This document shows, one piece after another, positions 23,055 to 35,100 of a stretch of DNA of 64,000 nt. The position numbers were made by a program, and so were the translations under genes. The stretch is taken from the NCBI RefSeq assembly GCF_021347895.1, contig NC_067129.1, forward strand, positions 34,385,690 through 34,449,689, read 5' to 3'. The notes beneath the pieces are model-generated. The model was not told the DNA's origin, did not search any database, and was given only the letters and a program-made list of their open reading frames with translations. Position 1 is the first letter of the stretch. Each line of letters starts with the position of its first letter. This DNA is from Acanthochromis polyacanthus (Eukaryota > Chordata > Actinopteri > Pomacentridae).

Positions 23055-23588
23055 TCCTTGTGTCATCTTGTGGGTCAAAACTGACTCGTTTGAAAGTTGA
23101 AAATGTGGAAAAAAGAATATATTTTCACAGTAAAACTTTTGATGCCCACATTTTCAACATCTTTGAACATTTTCTGGTGGAAAAAAAGAAATGTTAAAAA
23201 TGTTTCTTTAAGAACATTCACATAAAATCAACCAAAATCCAGCGAATTTCATTGAATTTTGGTTGATTTTTATGTGAATGTTCTCAAAGAAAATATCAGA
23301 AGTTTTACTGATATATATATGTAATCACTTTAGATATTTTTAGGGTTTTTTTGGTGAAGATTTTTACTCATTTTTTGAAAATATTTACAAGAATGTTTTG
23401 CCAATTTTGGGCGATTTTTTTAAAATAAAACTTTTAAGGGAATTTTTTTTAAGGAATTATTGGAATTTTCTTCCTGAAGTTTTTGCAAATTTTCAGAAAT
23501 TTTGGGATTTTTTTTGCTGAATTTTTTATTTTTTTTTCAGACAAGGAACAATATTTTTTGGTGCCCGTAAATGAGGACAACAGAAGGG
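23055..23588. mobile_element. piggyBac-type miniature element, copy 2
   Basis: TTAA at 23,051-23,054 and 23,589-23,592. Left end TCCTTGTGTCATCTTGTG, right end (read inward) CCCTTCTGTTGTCCTC. Carries the same central hairpin (about 23,203-23,291) and the same A/T-rich half as copy 1 but in reverse orientation. Several point differences from copy 1 show independent ageing. Confidence 0.88.
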
Positions 23589-23592
23589 TTAA

Positions 23593-24500
23593 AACTACTC
23601 ATAATGAATAGTTGTAATATTGGAATAAATTTGTATGTTTGAACCAAAAATCGAATCCGAAGAAAAATAACGACATGAAAAGTCCAACCCTGCAAGTTGA
23701 CAGCATTGGTTCCTTTCGTTTTTACGAATAAATCCATGTTCTGGAGACTGTCTATTAAGATATTTCCGTCACGGTATGTCTTCTAGTGTACATATTTTTA
23801 AAAACCACCATATGAACATGTAAATGAGGTAAGTAACTTGATTTTCAGCACAAAATTTCCAAGCGAGAATGGTACATAAAGTCAAATAAACTCAGTTTAA
23901 GAGCTCTGTTTCTACCTTGGAAGCACCTTGAGATGTTAATTCAAGTTAAAAAATAATGCTGATGTCTGTTTTCTATCCAAAGCTCCATCTATCGGTATTC
24001 TCAAACCTTTTCATTCATAATTTTTGGTGCTTCAAGACACAGTAAATGAGCTGTAACTTGCAACATACTTCTTTGAACAGGTTTATTGTTGATTTTGGAG
24101 TTTCATTGATGTTGTCAGTGTGAATCATTTCCTCATTATTGGCTAAAAAGTTACCCAATGTTTCACTAGGCCTGCCGTGGATTGTTGGTGTTGCAATAGA
24201 TAAAGTTTTCTTGATTTCTATTTTTTTCACGCCCCAAACATTGTGTTTAAAGTGAGGGTTAGACATCAAATGCTGCTGATTAACACCAACAGAACTGCAG
24301 GTTTGTGAACCATGTAAGTAGATGTGTGTTTAATTAAGTGACAGATGTAAACCACTAATTTTCCCAAACAGAGAGTTAATGTTGGGTTTACATCTACTTA
24401 TGAGATGTCTGTCAGTGTTTAGACATTCTGCACACAAAGAAACTGACTGAAGATCCGTCAGAGGCTTCAAATGCACAAAAGGATCAAAACTTGTTTGGTT
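23593..24500. other. dispersed-repeat traces, no gene
   Basis: 23,640-23,870 resembles parts of the family at 30,960-31,150 (CTGTCTATTAAGATATTTCC, AAACCACCATATGAACATGT, AACTTGATTTTCAGC). The rest is unassigned. Confidence 0.35.
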
Positions 24501-24960
24501 AAAAATGTTTCATAATGCCACGAGCTAAAGGAAAAAAGAGGAAAAAAAAGCCTGTCCGTCGCGTCCACTTTGTGTTCTGTAAATGTCATCATGAAAGCTC
24601 TTCCACTGCTCAGATTTACTGCCCCACCGAGCTTCCCGGACCACTTCCCCATTCTTGTAACGCAACATGACCATCATACTGATGAACTCCGAGATCGATA
24701 GCGTACGATGCATCAACCGAGCTGCGTGTTTGGGTTTGTGCTCGTACGCAGAGCGACTTCATTTCCATGCAGGACGGATGCTTTCAGCCGCAAATCGTAT
24801 TGGAGTAAAGTGCCCTTCAGGGTCCATTAGGGAGCCGGTCAGTTTTGGTTTAGAGGTCTCTACCGGCGACCCGCGACCTAATCCAGAAACAGACAGCTTT
24901 ACTGCATCTCCAGAGGAGGTAGAGGGGAGATGAGGATTAAATAGTGGTAACCCAATTAAG
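24501..24960. other. candidate conserved non-coding or exonic sequence
   Basis: GC-balanced, CpG-containing sequence (24,540-24,940), unlike its A/T-rich surroundings. A minus-strand frame (24,525-24,716) reads RYKNGEVVREARWGSKSEQW and onward, and a plus-strand frame spans 24,667-24,933. No consensus acceptor/donor pair frames either one, so I leave the coding question open. It lies within the presumed first intron of the 27.3-kb gene. Confidence 0.3.
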
Positions 24961-25029
24961 ACAAGGCTGCCGGGGTAAAAAAAACAGGGATTTATGGGAA
25001 ATAGAGGGATGAGGTCAGGGCAGAGTGAG

Positions 25030-25900
25030 TGTTGTCCTGTTGTGAGGTGCTACGAGGAGGAGTTTTTCTCTTTCACAATCATGTATCGATTAAAAAAGTT
25101 CAAAACGGTACCTTCACATGCACTCATAAAATTCAAATCAGACGAACATAACTTGCTTATTTCAAATGACCTGCGACTGTACACTAAAGATGGAACAAGC
25201 TGGGTAGTCCATATATGAGACATTTCCTCAGATCTCAATTAACTCCTTCACAATAGGAGAATTCCAGTATGAAAGGCAGTGCTTACAAAAACACTTGCAT
25301 GTTACTGTTAATCTACTTCTGAAGACTTCTTCGCTGCCACTAACTTCCCATTTTACCAATCAGTGCTGCAGCCACCATAAATCTGTTGGCTATTTCAAAA
25401 ATCAGTCCATCGTTTTGTCTATAAAACACCATAAAACCATGAAAAAAAACTATCACTATCTCTAAATGACTTTTCAGATAGTTTGGTTTGTCAAACAAAC
25501 AACCAGAAACTCAAAGAAACTGTGAAAATGTACATTCAAACGTGAAAAATATGAAACACTTTCACTGTAACGACCTATTTGAATTGATTTGTCTCAGTCT
25601 ATTAGTGCAACAGACCATCTGAGTTACTTTAAGCAAAACAGTTGCATTCAAATTCACTCAAACTTGACATTTTGACAAAGCAGCAGTCCTCGTTTACCAA
25701 AATCCATAACCCCAAATCAACAAATTGTCGCGTTTGACAAGCTGCAACCAGCGAACACGAGACATTTCTGCTGAAAACTTGATTTTCTGCTGATCAACTT
25801 TCAACCATTGACTGTACATAAAGATGGAGGAACCCTTTGTGACGTCACCTTGGGGTTTCGCTTTGGTGACTCCAGCGGGGTCCGACTCCTCCCGACTCCA
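25030..25900. repeat. dispersed repeat fragments (family D and a second fish repeat)
   Basis: 25,270-25,620 is related to 31,330-31,660 (CTTCTGAAGACTTCTTCGCT, ACTTTTCAGATAGTTTGGTT, GACCTATTTGAATTGATTTG). 25,809-25,850 (GACTGTACATAAAGATGGAG, GTGACGTCACC) is a short, widespread fish repeat. The frames at 25,694-26,009 are shadows. Confidence 0.55.
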
Positions 25901-27240
25901 AGAAAATCCAAAACCGAGCAAAAAGGTGGAGCCGAGGCAGAACATGGACACCATCCAACCATCGATTAAAGCAACCGCATCCTTATTTACACAGAATTTT
26001 CAGCCTTAATGCAACTAAAACTGGTCAGTTACATAAAAATGAACCCCTGGGAAATTAGTAATAGAGACTAAAGCCACCTTTGTACCAGGCTGAAAACATG
26101 ATTATTTCTGATGTAAAGTTTTGACATGAGTCTCTGGTGAGTTTTTCTTTTAGGAAGCTTCAGGAGGCTTAAGGTTACGGCTTAGTTCAACGACTGAGTG
26201 TTTGACTTGGGAAGATAAGGGCACATCAGGTTACACCAAGGTGATGGTGCTGCCTTTGCAATCAGGTCAACGCCCAAAATAACTCAGTCAACAATGACTT
26301 CAACTGCTCCACTGATAACCCAGAGCCCAAAATATCTGGTATTTGCAGAAAAAAAGCATGAAACTGTCAAAAAGAGTTAATTAATCTTCTGTCTGTGGAT
26401 ACATTTGGGTTTTTTTTTCCAACTCTAATCAGCATTACTCGGGTAGATTCAACTCTGTCTTCACATTATCTGATTATAAACTAAAGTTAAACAACCAGTT
26501 AATTAACCAGTTCCTCAACTATAACTGCTTCCTTCTCATTTAAATTATCACTAGTTGAAAACCTTTGGATTTTTGGTCTCTAGATCACAAGAAACAAGCC
26601 ATCGCAACATAAAAGCTTGAACTCTGAGGAGCTATGAAGCGCATTTTTTCACAATTTTAACTACAAATGTGGATGTTTTCTGCAGACTGGTGAATAAATG
26701 AAACTTAACTGCAGCCCTAAAATACAAGGAATCCACGCACGACTTCATATCTTTATATCTCCTTGAGAAAAAGAAGCCACAACTTTGCAAGAAATATCCA
26801 CAATCTGGTTCTCATAAAGACAAGAGAAGGAAATACAGACACTAGAAGTGTCCTGTGCGCAAAAACCAGCCTCTTGTGATTTTACTGTGTGGTTTAACTG
26901 ATGAAAACCATCTCAGAAGCGGTCGGTCTCCTGGCTGGACTCCTCTAAAACTGACTGCTGTGGTCCTTCAGATGTCCACGTTAAACCTTTAATAACTCCT
27001 CCAGACCTCCACAACACGCTCTGTTAATTAGCAGCATCAATTACGCAGTAATTAATTACACCTTCACGCATTTAGGGAACATTTTTTGATCGAAAATATG
27101 TGAAAATTGACAGTTAAATAAGGAAAAGATGTCAAATTCGTGGCACATATGAGCGCTCACAGGCAGAAACACGCTTTGGAAAGCATCCGAGAAAAGCCGC
27201 ATGTTCTTCTCATTCAAACTCGAATAAACCGCCACTCAAG
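25901..27240. other. no gene recognised
   Basis: Presumed intronic sequence next to the first exon. No second exon, repeat family or RNA gene was recognised. Confidence 0.45.
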
Positions 27241-27300
27241 TTTTTCTGTATATAGAAAAAAAAAGGCACAAAAGGATGTTTTAAATGTGGTTTAACTCAC

Positions 27301-27364
27301 CGCTCCAGTTGAGCAGGCACACATGGACGAAGATGGGTAGAAAAGCTCCGTGCAGGACAGACAT
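27301..27364 (-). CDS. first coding exon (partial gene) with signal-peptide-like N-terminus
   Basis: Seen: on the minus strand an ATG at 27,364 has A at -3 and opens 21 full codons plus one base, ending at a consensus donor (GAGCG|gtgagt-like) whose GT is at 27,300-27,299. The peptide starts MSVLHGAFLPIFVHV and continues CLLNWS, with the split codon beginning G; the middle is a run of hydrophobic residues (AFLPIFVHVCLL). Length, composition and a phase-1 intron right after the hydrophobic core are what first exons of secreted or single-pass receptor proteins (Ig-domain, cadherin-like and similar) look like. Inference: a secreted or membrane protein gene that continues leftward into 1-27,300. 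I do not recognise the family, and no second exon was found. Too short for a similarity search by eye. Confidence 0.6.
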
Positions 27365-27480
27365 GTTCTCCGTACGCAGTCCAAAACAAACTGAGCCGAG
27401 CGCTGCGTCGACGAGAAGTTAGAAGGAGGAGGAGGAGGATGAAGAGGAGGGGGAGGCTGCATTAAAGCTCAGTCTGCTCC
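27365..27480 (-). promoter_or_regulatory. 5-prime UTR / proximal promoter region of the 27.3-kb exon
   Basis: Directly upstream of the start codon on the minus strand the sequence is GC-richer than its surroundings and contains CpGs (around 27,370-27,415), then a CT-rich tract (27,420-27,460 read on the minus strand; GGA/GGAG repeats on the plus strand). Such pyrimidine-rich leaders are common in TATA-less vertebrate promoters. A SOX-type ACAATGG (complement of 27,490-27,496) and a GATAAG (complement of 27,510-27,515) lie just upstream; both are short and may be chance. No TATA box was seen. The transcription start cannot be placed. Confidence 0.4.
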
Positions 27481-27689
27481 TGGGTCCTCCCATTGTGTGC
27501 GGGAGGCAGCTTATCGGTGTTTTTTGCTGCAACAAATTCACACAGAGCACATTTCTTCTCGCTAGAAAGTCCTCAAGGTCGGACCTTATCTCACCTCCGC
27601 ACCTTTGAGCCTCAGCCAGCCTGTTGTTCCCAGAATTCAGCTCAACCAGGACACTTTATTTGCTCCAATGTGGCTTCAAGGCTTTAAGT

Positions 27690-30600
27690 CCATGTATACA
27701 AGAGTCTGAAATGTCATTTTCCATCCTCGGCTGTGCTTAAAGACATTTTGGGAAATGCTAATGTTTCACAGATGAGGCTGATAGCGCATATCTACTGCAA
27801 GCAGCCAGTTAGCTTAGCATAAAGTCTGGAAACCACACACTGGAATAAATAAAGAGGCTATCAAGAACTAAAATGGTTCCTAACAGTGATGCTGAGAAAA
27901 CTGAGAAAACATTTAGTTCCACAGAAAACCGCCAATTAAAAGTTTATAGTGCAAAAAAGTTCTAGTGACATTCTCAAAGGGCAACATCCCCAGAACTTTA
28001 CTGGCAAAATCTTCAGTCATTGTTCATCTGTCACATTACAGGAACATTTTATAAAATAAAACGGCTTCCGAGGCCTCGAGAACCCTTGGAAACCATTTTT
28101 GAATGTTGGCTCTTCTTCTATTATCATGGATCAGACTCTGAAGTTAAAACGTTCTGTCTTAGTTCCCCTTGAACCTCGTAGGAACTTTATTTAAAAAGCT
28201 AAATATCCTTAAAAAGTTCTCCAAACGTTAGATTAAAAATGCTTTTCATTGTTATTTTTGGAACTTCTAGGTAATGTGGTAATATTCACCGCTTACTGGG
28301 TTGAAGGTTTGAAATGTCATTTTCCATCCTCAACTGTGCTTAAAGACATTTTGGGAAATGCTGATGTTTCACAGATGAGGCTGATAGCACATGTCTACAG
28401 CAAGCAGCCAGTTAGCTTAGCATAAAGTCTGGTGACCACATTCTGTCTTAGTTCCCCTTGAACCTCGTAGCAACTTTATTTAAAATGTTAAATATCCTCA
28501 AAAAGCTTTTCAAATGTTAGATTAAATATGCTTTTTATTGTTATTTTCGGAACTTGTTGGTAATGTCATGGGAGTATTCACTGCTTTCTGGTTTGAAGGC
28601 TGTAAGTATGTTTATACAAGAGTCTGAAATGTCATTTTCCATTTTCAGTCGCACATCAAGACATTTTGGAAAGTGCTGATGTTTCACAGATAATGGTTAA
28701 TAGCACATATCTACAGCCAGCAGCCAGTTAGCTTAGCACAAAGTCTGGAAGCCACACACTGGGATAAATAAAGAAGCTAACAGGAGCTAAAATGGTTCCT
28801 AACAGTGATGCTACTGAGAAAACACTTAAGTTTCACACGAAACCTCCCATCTAGATTATAGTTAATTTCAAAAACATTCAGAGAAAGTTCTGCAAACTTC
28901 CAGTAATGTTTTTAAAGGAAAGTTTTGTTTTAGTTCCCAAAGTGTTCCTAAAACATTTTTCAAATGCTGGGTTGAGAACGTCCTTCCTTTGCTATCATGG
29001 AACGTTTTACAGAAGAACGATCTTGACTGCGTCATTCCCAAAACATCCTCAGAACACTACAGGCAAAATGTTCCACCATTGGTAATGGGTCACATTACAG
29101 GAACGTTTTATAAAATAAAAAATTTAAAAACATTTGATGCCTTGAGAACATCTTGAAAAACATTTTTTGAATGTTGGTTCTTCTGTTGTCAGAACAGTAT
29201 AATCTGACAGCATTCTCCAAACATTCTCTAAATGTTAAAACGTTCTATGTTCATTCACTTTAAACCTCATAATACCAACCAGCCTGTCCTCAAACAAAAA
29301 ACGACCACATAGGTCATCTGTACACGTCTGTATTACGACCGAGTGTTACGTTTTGATGTTAAGCGACATCTAGCGGGTGAGTAAATATCGACACTCCGGT
29401 GTCGCAGGTGAAACGTCACCATGAACAAACTTTTATCTAACACTATCCCTATCTCTATCCCTAACCCTAACCATAACCCTAAACCCGTGTTGCAAAAGTG
29501 AGGAAAAAGTCGTTTTGCGAGGGAAAAGCCGTTTCGGGAATTAAATCCTGTAATGCGTTCCTTTTCCCCGAAGGGGCGCTAACGTAAATACGCTCTCATG
29601 TGTCGTATTCCGGTGCACGTTACATACGACCTATGTGGTCGTATGAGTTGGAGGACTTGTTGATACCAACATTATTTGAAATCAAAAACATCCTTAAAAT
29701 GTTCTTTGCATTAAGTTCGGAAACTGCACACTCAGACAAATACAGGTGCTAACTGGTCCAAATAAATGGTTCTTCACGGTAGAACCATCTTCAGTTCCCC
29801 AGAGAGTCTCAAACGAAAAATTTTTGTCGCTAAAAACTTCTGTAAAGTTCTAGTAACGTTCTCAATGACAACATCACATACATCCTGAGAACATTACACC
29901 GTTGTTAAAGTGTCACATTACAGGAACGTTTTATAAAAAACATTCTGTCATTTTTTTACTGCAAGAAAATCTTGAAAATATTTTCTGAATGTTGGTTCTT
30001 CTTTTATCCTGAAACATAACCTGACAACGTTCTCCAAGCATCCTCTGAATGTTAAAATATTCCATCTTAGTTCACTTTTCATCTCATAGAAACATTACTT
30101 GAAATGCTAAATATCCTTTAAATGTTCTTAGCATAAAACGCACAAATAAAGGTGCTAACTGGAGCTAAAAATGGTTCTTATCAATAAGGTCACAGTAGAG
30201 CTATTTCAAGTTCCCCAGAGAACCTCAACAGTGTTCTAGTCATTTCAGCTGCAAATTTTATTTTAGTATCTAAAATGTTCTTTAAACATGATCCAAATGT
30301 TGTATTGAGAATGTCCTTCTTTATTAGCATGTAACATTGTGGGAACATTTTACAGAAAAACATTCTCAACAGCAACATCCTCAAAACATTACTGGCAAAA
30401 TGTTCTACTGTTGTTAATGTGTCACATTACAGGAATGTTGCATAAAAAACATACCGTCTTTAGAGGTCACGAGAAAGTCTTGACAGCATTTTCTGAATGT
30501 TGGTTCATTTTTTATTCCGAAACATAATCTGACAACGTCCTTCAAGCATCCTCTGAATGTTAAAATGTTCATCTTAGTTCAACTTTAACAGTAACATTAT

Positions 30601-30720
30601 TTAAAATTATAAATATCATTGAAATGTGATGTGACAAATATCCTTAAAACATTCTTTGACCATAAGACTAAAATGTTTTTTGCAAACTGGCCAGTAACCG
30701 GAAGACAACACACAGAAAAA
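27690..30720. repeat. array family C, units mixing two motifs
   Basis: Motif C1: GTTTCACAGATGAGGCTGAT, AGCACATATCTACAGCAAGC, AGCCAGTTAGCTTAGCATAA (27,760, 28,367, 28,679). Motif C2: CACATTACAGGAACGTTTTA, TTTGAATGTTGGTTCTTCTT, TCTGACAACGTTCTCCAAAC, TGAATGTTAAAACGTTCT (about 28,030, 29,090, 29,910, 30,420). Roughly 500-600 bp per higher-order unit with irregular losses. Interrupted by the hAT at 29,280-29,662. Frames at 30,190-30,527 are shadows. Confidence 0.75.
29280..29662. mobile_element. hAT-type non-autonomous element containing telomere-like repeats
   Basis: 383 bp with a perfect 8-bp duplication ATACCAAC (29,272-29,279 and 29,663-29,670). Imperfect inverted ends sharing the core ACGACCACATAGGTC (left about 29,303-29,318; right about 29,627-29,642). 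Inside, 29,442-29,486 is a run of CTATCCCTA / CTAACCCTAA units resembling degenerate vertebrate telomere repeat. It interrupts array family C. Confidence 0.78.
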
Positions 30721-30859
30721 TAGAAAGCGCTAACAGGAGCTAAAAGCTCAGCAAGAGGTTCTTTGCAGTCTATTTCTGCAAACAGGTCTTTGAAGATCCC
30801 CTAAAGAACCATCAAAACTGGGGTGAGGATTGTTCAGATGAGGCATCTGGCAGATCGCG

Positions 30860-31960
30860 AGAGTTAGGCGTTGCAGTGAGAGTCTTTTTAATCAATCTTT
30901 CATCTCTCACTCAGTCATACAAGTTCCCATGAACCATGAACCAATTCTGAAGAACAATGATACAGAAAGTTCTACCCTGCAGGTTGACAGATCGGAAACG
31001 TCTAAATCTCTATTAATAGTGTATTCCACTTTCAAGGTACAAATGATCAACTGACTGATTATTTTCCTTTTGATTTGTCTTCCAGCATGTGAAGAACCAA
31101 ACTATGGGCATGTTAACATGGTGAAAAGCTTGATTTTCACTGGAGGGCATCTTTAAAAGTAACTTGCTGCATTTCAAAAGACCTACAGTAAAAGATAAAA
31201 ATGGATTTACTTGGTACAGTGCTTAGGATTGCAATAGAGAGACTATAGCACAGAGTCCATGTAAGATATATACATTTCCTCTGATTTAAGTTGATCACTC
31301 CTTCACACTACAAAAAAGTCCACATAAAAAAAGGTAGTGCTCATGTAAACACATGCATATTACCATTAATCTCCTTCTGAAGACCTCAGTGGCTTCATTA
31401 TTTTCTCATCTTTTACCAAACAGGGATACAGCTAAGAATTATCTGCATAACCAAGTAATCTGTTGATTATTTCTACAATTAATCAATATTTATGTCTGCA
31501 AAATACCATAAAAAATGAAAAAAACATCACAAACTCCAAGTGACTCTTCAGATAGCTTGGTTTGTTGAACCAACAAATTGTGAAAATTTGGATTCAAATA
31601 TTGGAAAAAACTCAATATTTCCACTATAATGACTTATTTGAATTGAAATGTCTCAGTCGCCATGTAATGAGAGTCTTGTCAGTCAATCCTCCACCTCTCA
31701 CTCAGTCACACAAGTTTCCATGAAATGATTCTGAAGATGAGACAGAAAGTTCCACCCGACAGGTTGACAGATTGGAAACCTTGGCTGACTGAATCTCTGT
31801 CAATAGTATACTACACCTTTACGGTAAAAATGATCAAATGAATGATTACTTTCCTTTTGATTTGTCTTCCAGCATTTGAAAAAGCAAACTATGGACATGT
31901 TAATAAGGTAAAAAGCTTGATTTTAACTGGAAAGAATCTTTAAAGTCGTGATAACTTTAG
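30860..31960. repeat. repeat family D, two direct copies about 800 bp apart
   Basis: TGCAGTGAGAGTCTTTTTAA to TTTCACTGGAGGGCATCTTT (30,872-31,155) is repeated as AATGAGAGTCTTGTCAGTCA to TTTAACTGGAAAGAATCTTT (31,667-31,940). Both contain GAAACTTTCCATGAA-like, GTTGACAGAT and CCTTTTGATTTGTCTTCCAG. The sequence between them, 31,300-31,660, has a relative at 25,260-25,620. Confidence 0.7.
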
Positions 31961-33429
31961 TTTACAACAGGTATTGTGACAAGGATCAACCCTTTAGGAG
32001 CCCATATAACCATGTTTCCCAGGTGTTGAGGTTCAAGGTGTCCCATCATAGAGTTTGAGTGTCAAGAAATGTTAATGACATGCTGTGAACTACCGTCCTG
32101 GTGTTGTTTTCACCTCTGTGGGCAAAAGTGTTGACGCTTAGCTGTGACTGCAGAGACAGCAGCTTAGTGTTTGTTTGCTTGTTGCTGATTGAGTGAGACA
32201 GCAGGTAGTTGAAGACTTCTACTCACTGCTAACACCACTTTTCACAACAATATCCACATGGAGAGGACGTGTTTTTAAAAAATACAGATACCTGCTGAGT
32301 TTCTGATCAATCAGACCAGTGTATGGTTGTCAGGTAGCTGTGGAAGGAGGAAACGCTGCCCTGTAAGATCCGCTGGTCTTGATCTTCATGAACCTACTGT
32401 AACTTTAGAGCTTTTGTTTTGGACTTCAGGTCTGCAGACATGTTTAAAAACCATCTCAAGACTCCATAGACTCACCAAAGTCTGGGTACCTCGTTGTTTT
32501 ACAGTCATGCTAGCCTTTTTAACCCTTTCTCAAGCCGCTTTACTGATGTTTTCATGACCTAATTTAGCTTTCTTTGCTTGGAATTGAGCAATTTCCTCAT
32601 TTGTCTTCGGTTAAACTGTGTCTTTCTATGAATTATTCATTGTCACCTTGTTTAGAAAGTGATAAAGATTACTTTGTTGGGATTGTGTGTCGATTTTGTC
32701 TTTGGAAGCACTTGTCTGCTCTATGAAGGAGCAATTAATTTTACTATTCAGTCACCACAAAATGATTCCTCACAGCCATATAATCCAAGATCTACTCACG
32801 TCAAAAGTTCTAAATGATCAACTCCCTAACAATGACCATAGCAACCATTTTTCATCACCGAGCACACCTTAGCAACCGTCTGAATACTAGTTTTTCTCAT
32901 CTTTTTTTTCCGCCAACACGTTTACTCCAAGAAACAGGTGGTCCAATTAATATTCTTACCATTGAGAAGCAGCACAGATGATAATAAAAGTCTATCTTTC
33001 AGACTGGGGGTAGAAAAAACAGCCGGTTTGGATGCTCAGAGCGTCTTACAATGAAGCAGGTTCCCCGTGCTTTAATCACTTACTGGGGGTCACCTCGGCC
33101 AACAGCTGCAGCAGAAACGCTTCCTGGAGTCAACCATCCAGCTGTCCGACTTCCATCATACGTGAGCTGTGGACACAACACGCACATTAGACACGGAGTT
33201 GAAAATCTTATAGCTGCAGAACACTGACAGCCAGATATAGGTTTACCGGAAAGAACCTCCAGACATAAAGTAGAGGAATAAAGCATTGTGTGCACCGTGA
33301 CCCTTCTAGACATAAATCACCAGCAGGCTGCACATCCAGAAGCAAAAATAGTTCTGATTCACCTGCAGAAAGCTTGAATTTTTTCATATTTGTCACATGT
33401 AAATGTTTCAGATCATTCAAGTCATTTTA
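31961..33429. other. no gene recognised
   Basis: Unassigned sequence. 32,327-32,557 and 33,080-33,420 have open frames without domain or splice support. Confidence 0.45.
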
Positions 33430-34000
33430 GGGTGGTCCGACCAGTTGCTAGGTTCAGGGTGGCAATTACTTTTCCAGAAGGGTGATACAGATTTTCAATG
33501 AATCTGCAATAATTTATGGGTTATCTCTGTATAACATCCAGTATATATAAATATTAGTTTCATGATCTTGAACATTTAATTGTGGGAAATAAGCAAAAAT
33601 ACAAGATTTTGGTGGGTGGTCGGTTGGTTAGTCGGTTGGTTGGATAGTTGGTTGATTGGTTGGTCATTCGGTTAGTTGGTCAGTTGGTCGGTTGGTTAGG
33701 TGTTCAGTTGGTTTGCCAGTTGGTCGATCGAATATTTGGTTCATTGGCTGGATAGTTCATTAGTCAGATGGTCAGTCGTTCAGTCGGTCTGATGGCTGGT
33801 TGGTTGATCAGTTGGTATAGAGGTTACAGATTACTGGATTCAGGTTTTCAATAAATCTGCAATAATTTGTGGGTTATCTCTGTATAACATTCAGGAAATA
33901 TAAACATTAGTTTGATGATCTGGAACATTTTAGTGTGGCAAATATGCAAAAATACAAGATTTCTGTTGGGGGGCAAATACTTTTTCACCGCACTCTATTC
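33430..34000. mobile_element. Tc1-type terminal sequence, duplicated around a GGTT array
   Basis: The stretch GATTTCAATGAATCTGCAAT-like to ATGCAAAAATACAAGATTTC occurs twice in direct orientation (33,490-33,610 and 33,837-33,962). The second copy runs on into GGGGGGCAAATACTTTTTCA and CCGCACTC, a form of the right terminal repeat of a common fish Tc1 family. The left part (33,436-33,475) has GGTGGCAATTACTTTTCCAG, the same end type. The GGTTGGTC array (33,610-33,825) lies between the copies. The frame at 33,935-34,135 is a shadow. Confidence 0.5.
33610..33825. repeat. GGTT-type minisatellite, array 1
   Basis: Degenerate (GGTTGGTC / GTTGGTTA)n, four-base rhythm. Lies between two direct copies of a Tc1-type end (33,490-33,610 and 33,837-33,962). 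Confidence 0.85.
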
Positions 34001-34237
34001 ATGCTCCCCAAAGGACTAATGAATCTGAGTTTAGCTATCCTCCAACAACCTCAATCTTCTGCCAGTAATTTGATTAATGACCAAATACCTGCAAAACGAA
34101 CAAAATTCAGGGCCGTCAGTCAACCAAGGCAATGAATTTGTGAAACTTATTTGTAGGAAAATTGTTATTTCTGACCCTTTTGATAAACAAAACTAGCTTA
34201 TATGCTTGAGAAAATTAAACTCCAATTGACACAACTG

Positions 34238-34377
<140 letters not shown>

Positions 34378-34378
<1 letters not shown>

Positions 34379-34678
34379 CGGGCTTTGCAAAAGTTCTGTT
34401 ACACTCGGTTTCATGATCTTTACAGACGTTTACATGTTGGAGTGAAAAATTCCGGTGAAGTTGTATCAAGATGGAAGTCCACAGAGTCGTGGAGAGGCTC
34501 AAGAATGGTGAAGCCCTGAAAGATCTTCACCATTCTTGAGTCTCTCCACTGGAGAACAAATTTGTATCAATGACACCTGCCTATAAGGTAGAACTTTCAG
34601 TTGGAATTTTTCACTCTGACATGTAAACGTCTCTAAGGATCACGAAATTGAGTGTAACAGAACTTTTGCAAAGCCCGA
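34378..34678. mobile_element. fold-back (long inverted repeat) miniature element inside a TA microsatellite
   Basis: 301 bp. Ends TCGGGCTTTGCAAAAGTTCT and, from the right, the same 20 bases; the inverted repeats extend about 75 bp (to GGAGTGAAAAATTCC, 34,439-34,453). At the centre a second hairpin pairs CTCAAGAATGGTGAAG (34,498-34,513) with CTTCACCATTCTTGAG (about 34,525-34,540). The flanks are TATATA on both sides, consistent with a TA target (Tc1/mariner-like). Confidence 0.8.
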
Positions 34679-35100
34679 TATATATGTATATGTATATGTA
34701 TATGTATATATGTATATATATAGTATTTTTGTTTTTTGTTCTCAGTTCTTATCATTTTGGTGTTGGAGATTTTTGTTTTGACCAAAAATTCCTCTATGCA
34801 GGAAAAAATAATATAATGTTTATCTGATTTATGGTTTTAAAGGTTCCTTCCACCCAAAATACTACATTTTCAGAGTATTTGGCCTGTGATTTGTAGTGTT
34901 AAAGGTTTACTCCACCCTTTATACTACATTTCCCCAGTACCTATGATTTTAAAGATTTATTCCAACAGAAGTACCCAGTACTGAATAGTTTTAAAGGTAT
35001 GCAGTAATTCCTCTATGAAGAAAAATAAAATAATATAATGCTTCTCTGATTTATGATTTTAAAGGTTCGTTCCACCCAAAACACTACATTAAATAATGTC
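34679..35100. repeat. TATATG run and tandem ~219-bp repeat
   Basis: 34,679-34,722 is (TATATG)n. AATTCCTCTATGCAGGAAAA to CCACCCAAAATACTACATT (34,788-34,870) recurs as AATTCCTCTATGAAGAAAAA to CCACCCAAAACACTACATT (35,007-35,090). A shorter related piece (TTACTCCACCCTTTATACTA) lies between. Confidence 0.75.

Noticed and set aside
25824..26009. 61-codon frame starting MEEPFVTSPWGFALV
   Set aside because: Its start lies in a widespread fish repeat (TGTACATAAAGATGG...GTGACGTCACC).
29442..29486. Interstitial telomere marking an ancient chromosome fusion
   Set aside because: The repeat is short, degenerate and lies wholly inside a hAT element with its own target-site duplication.
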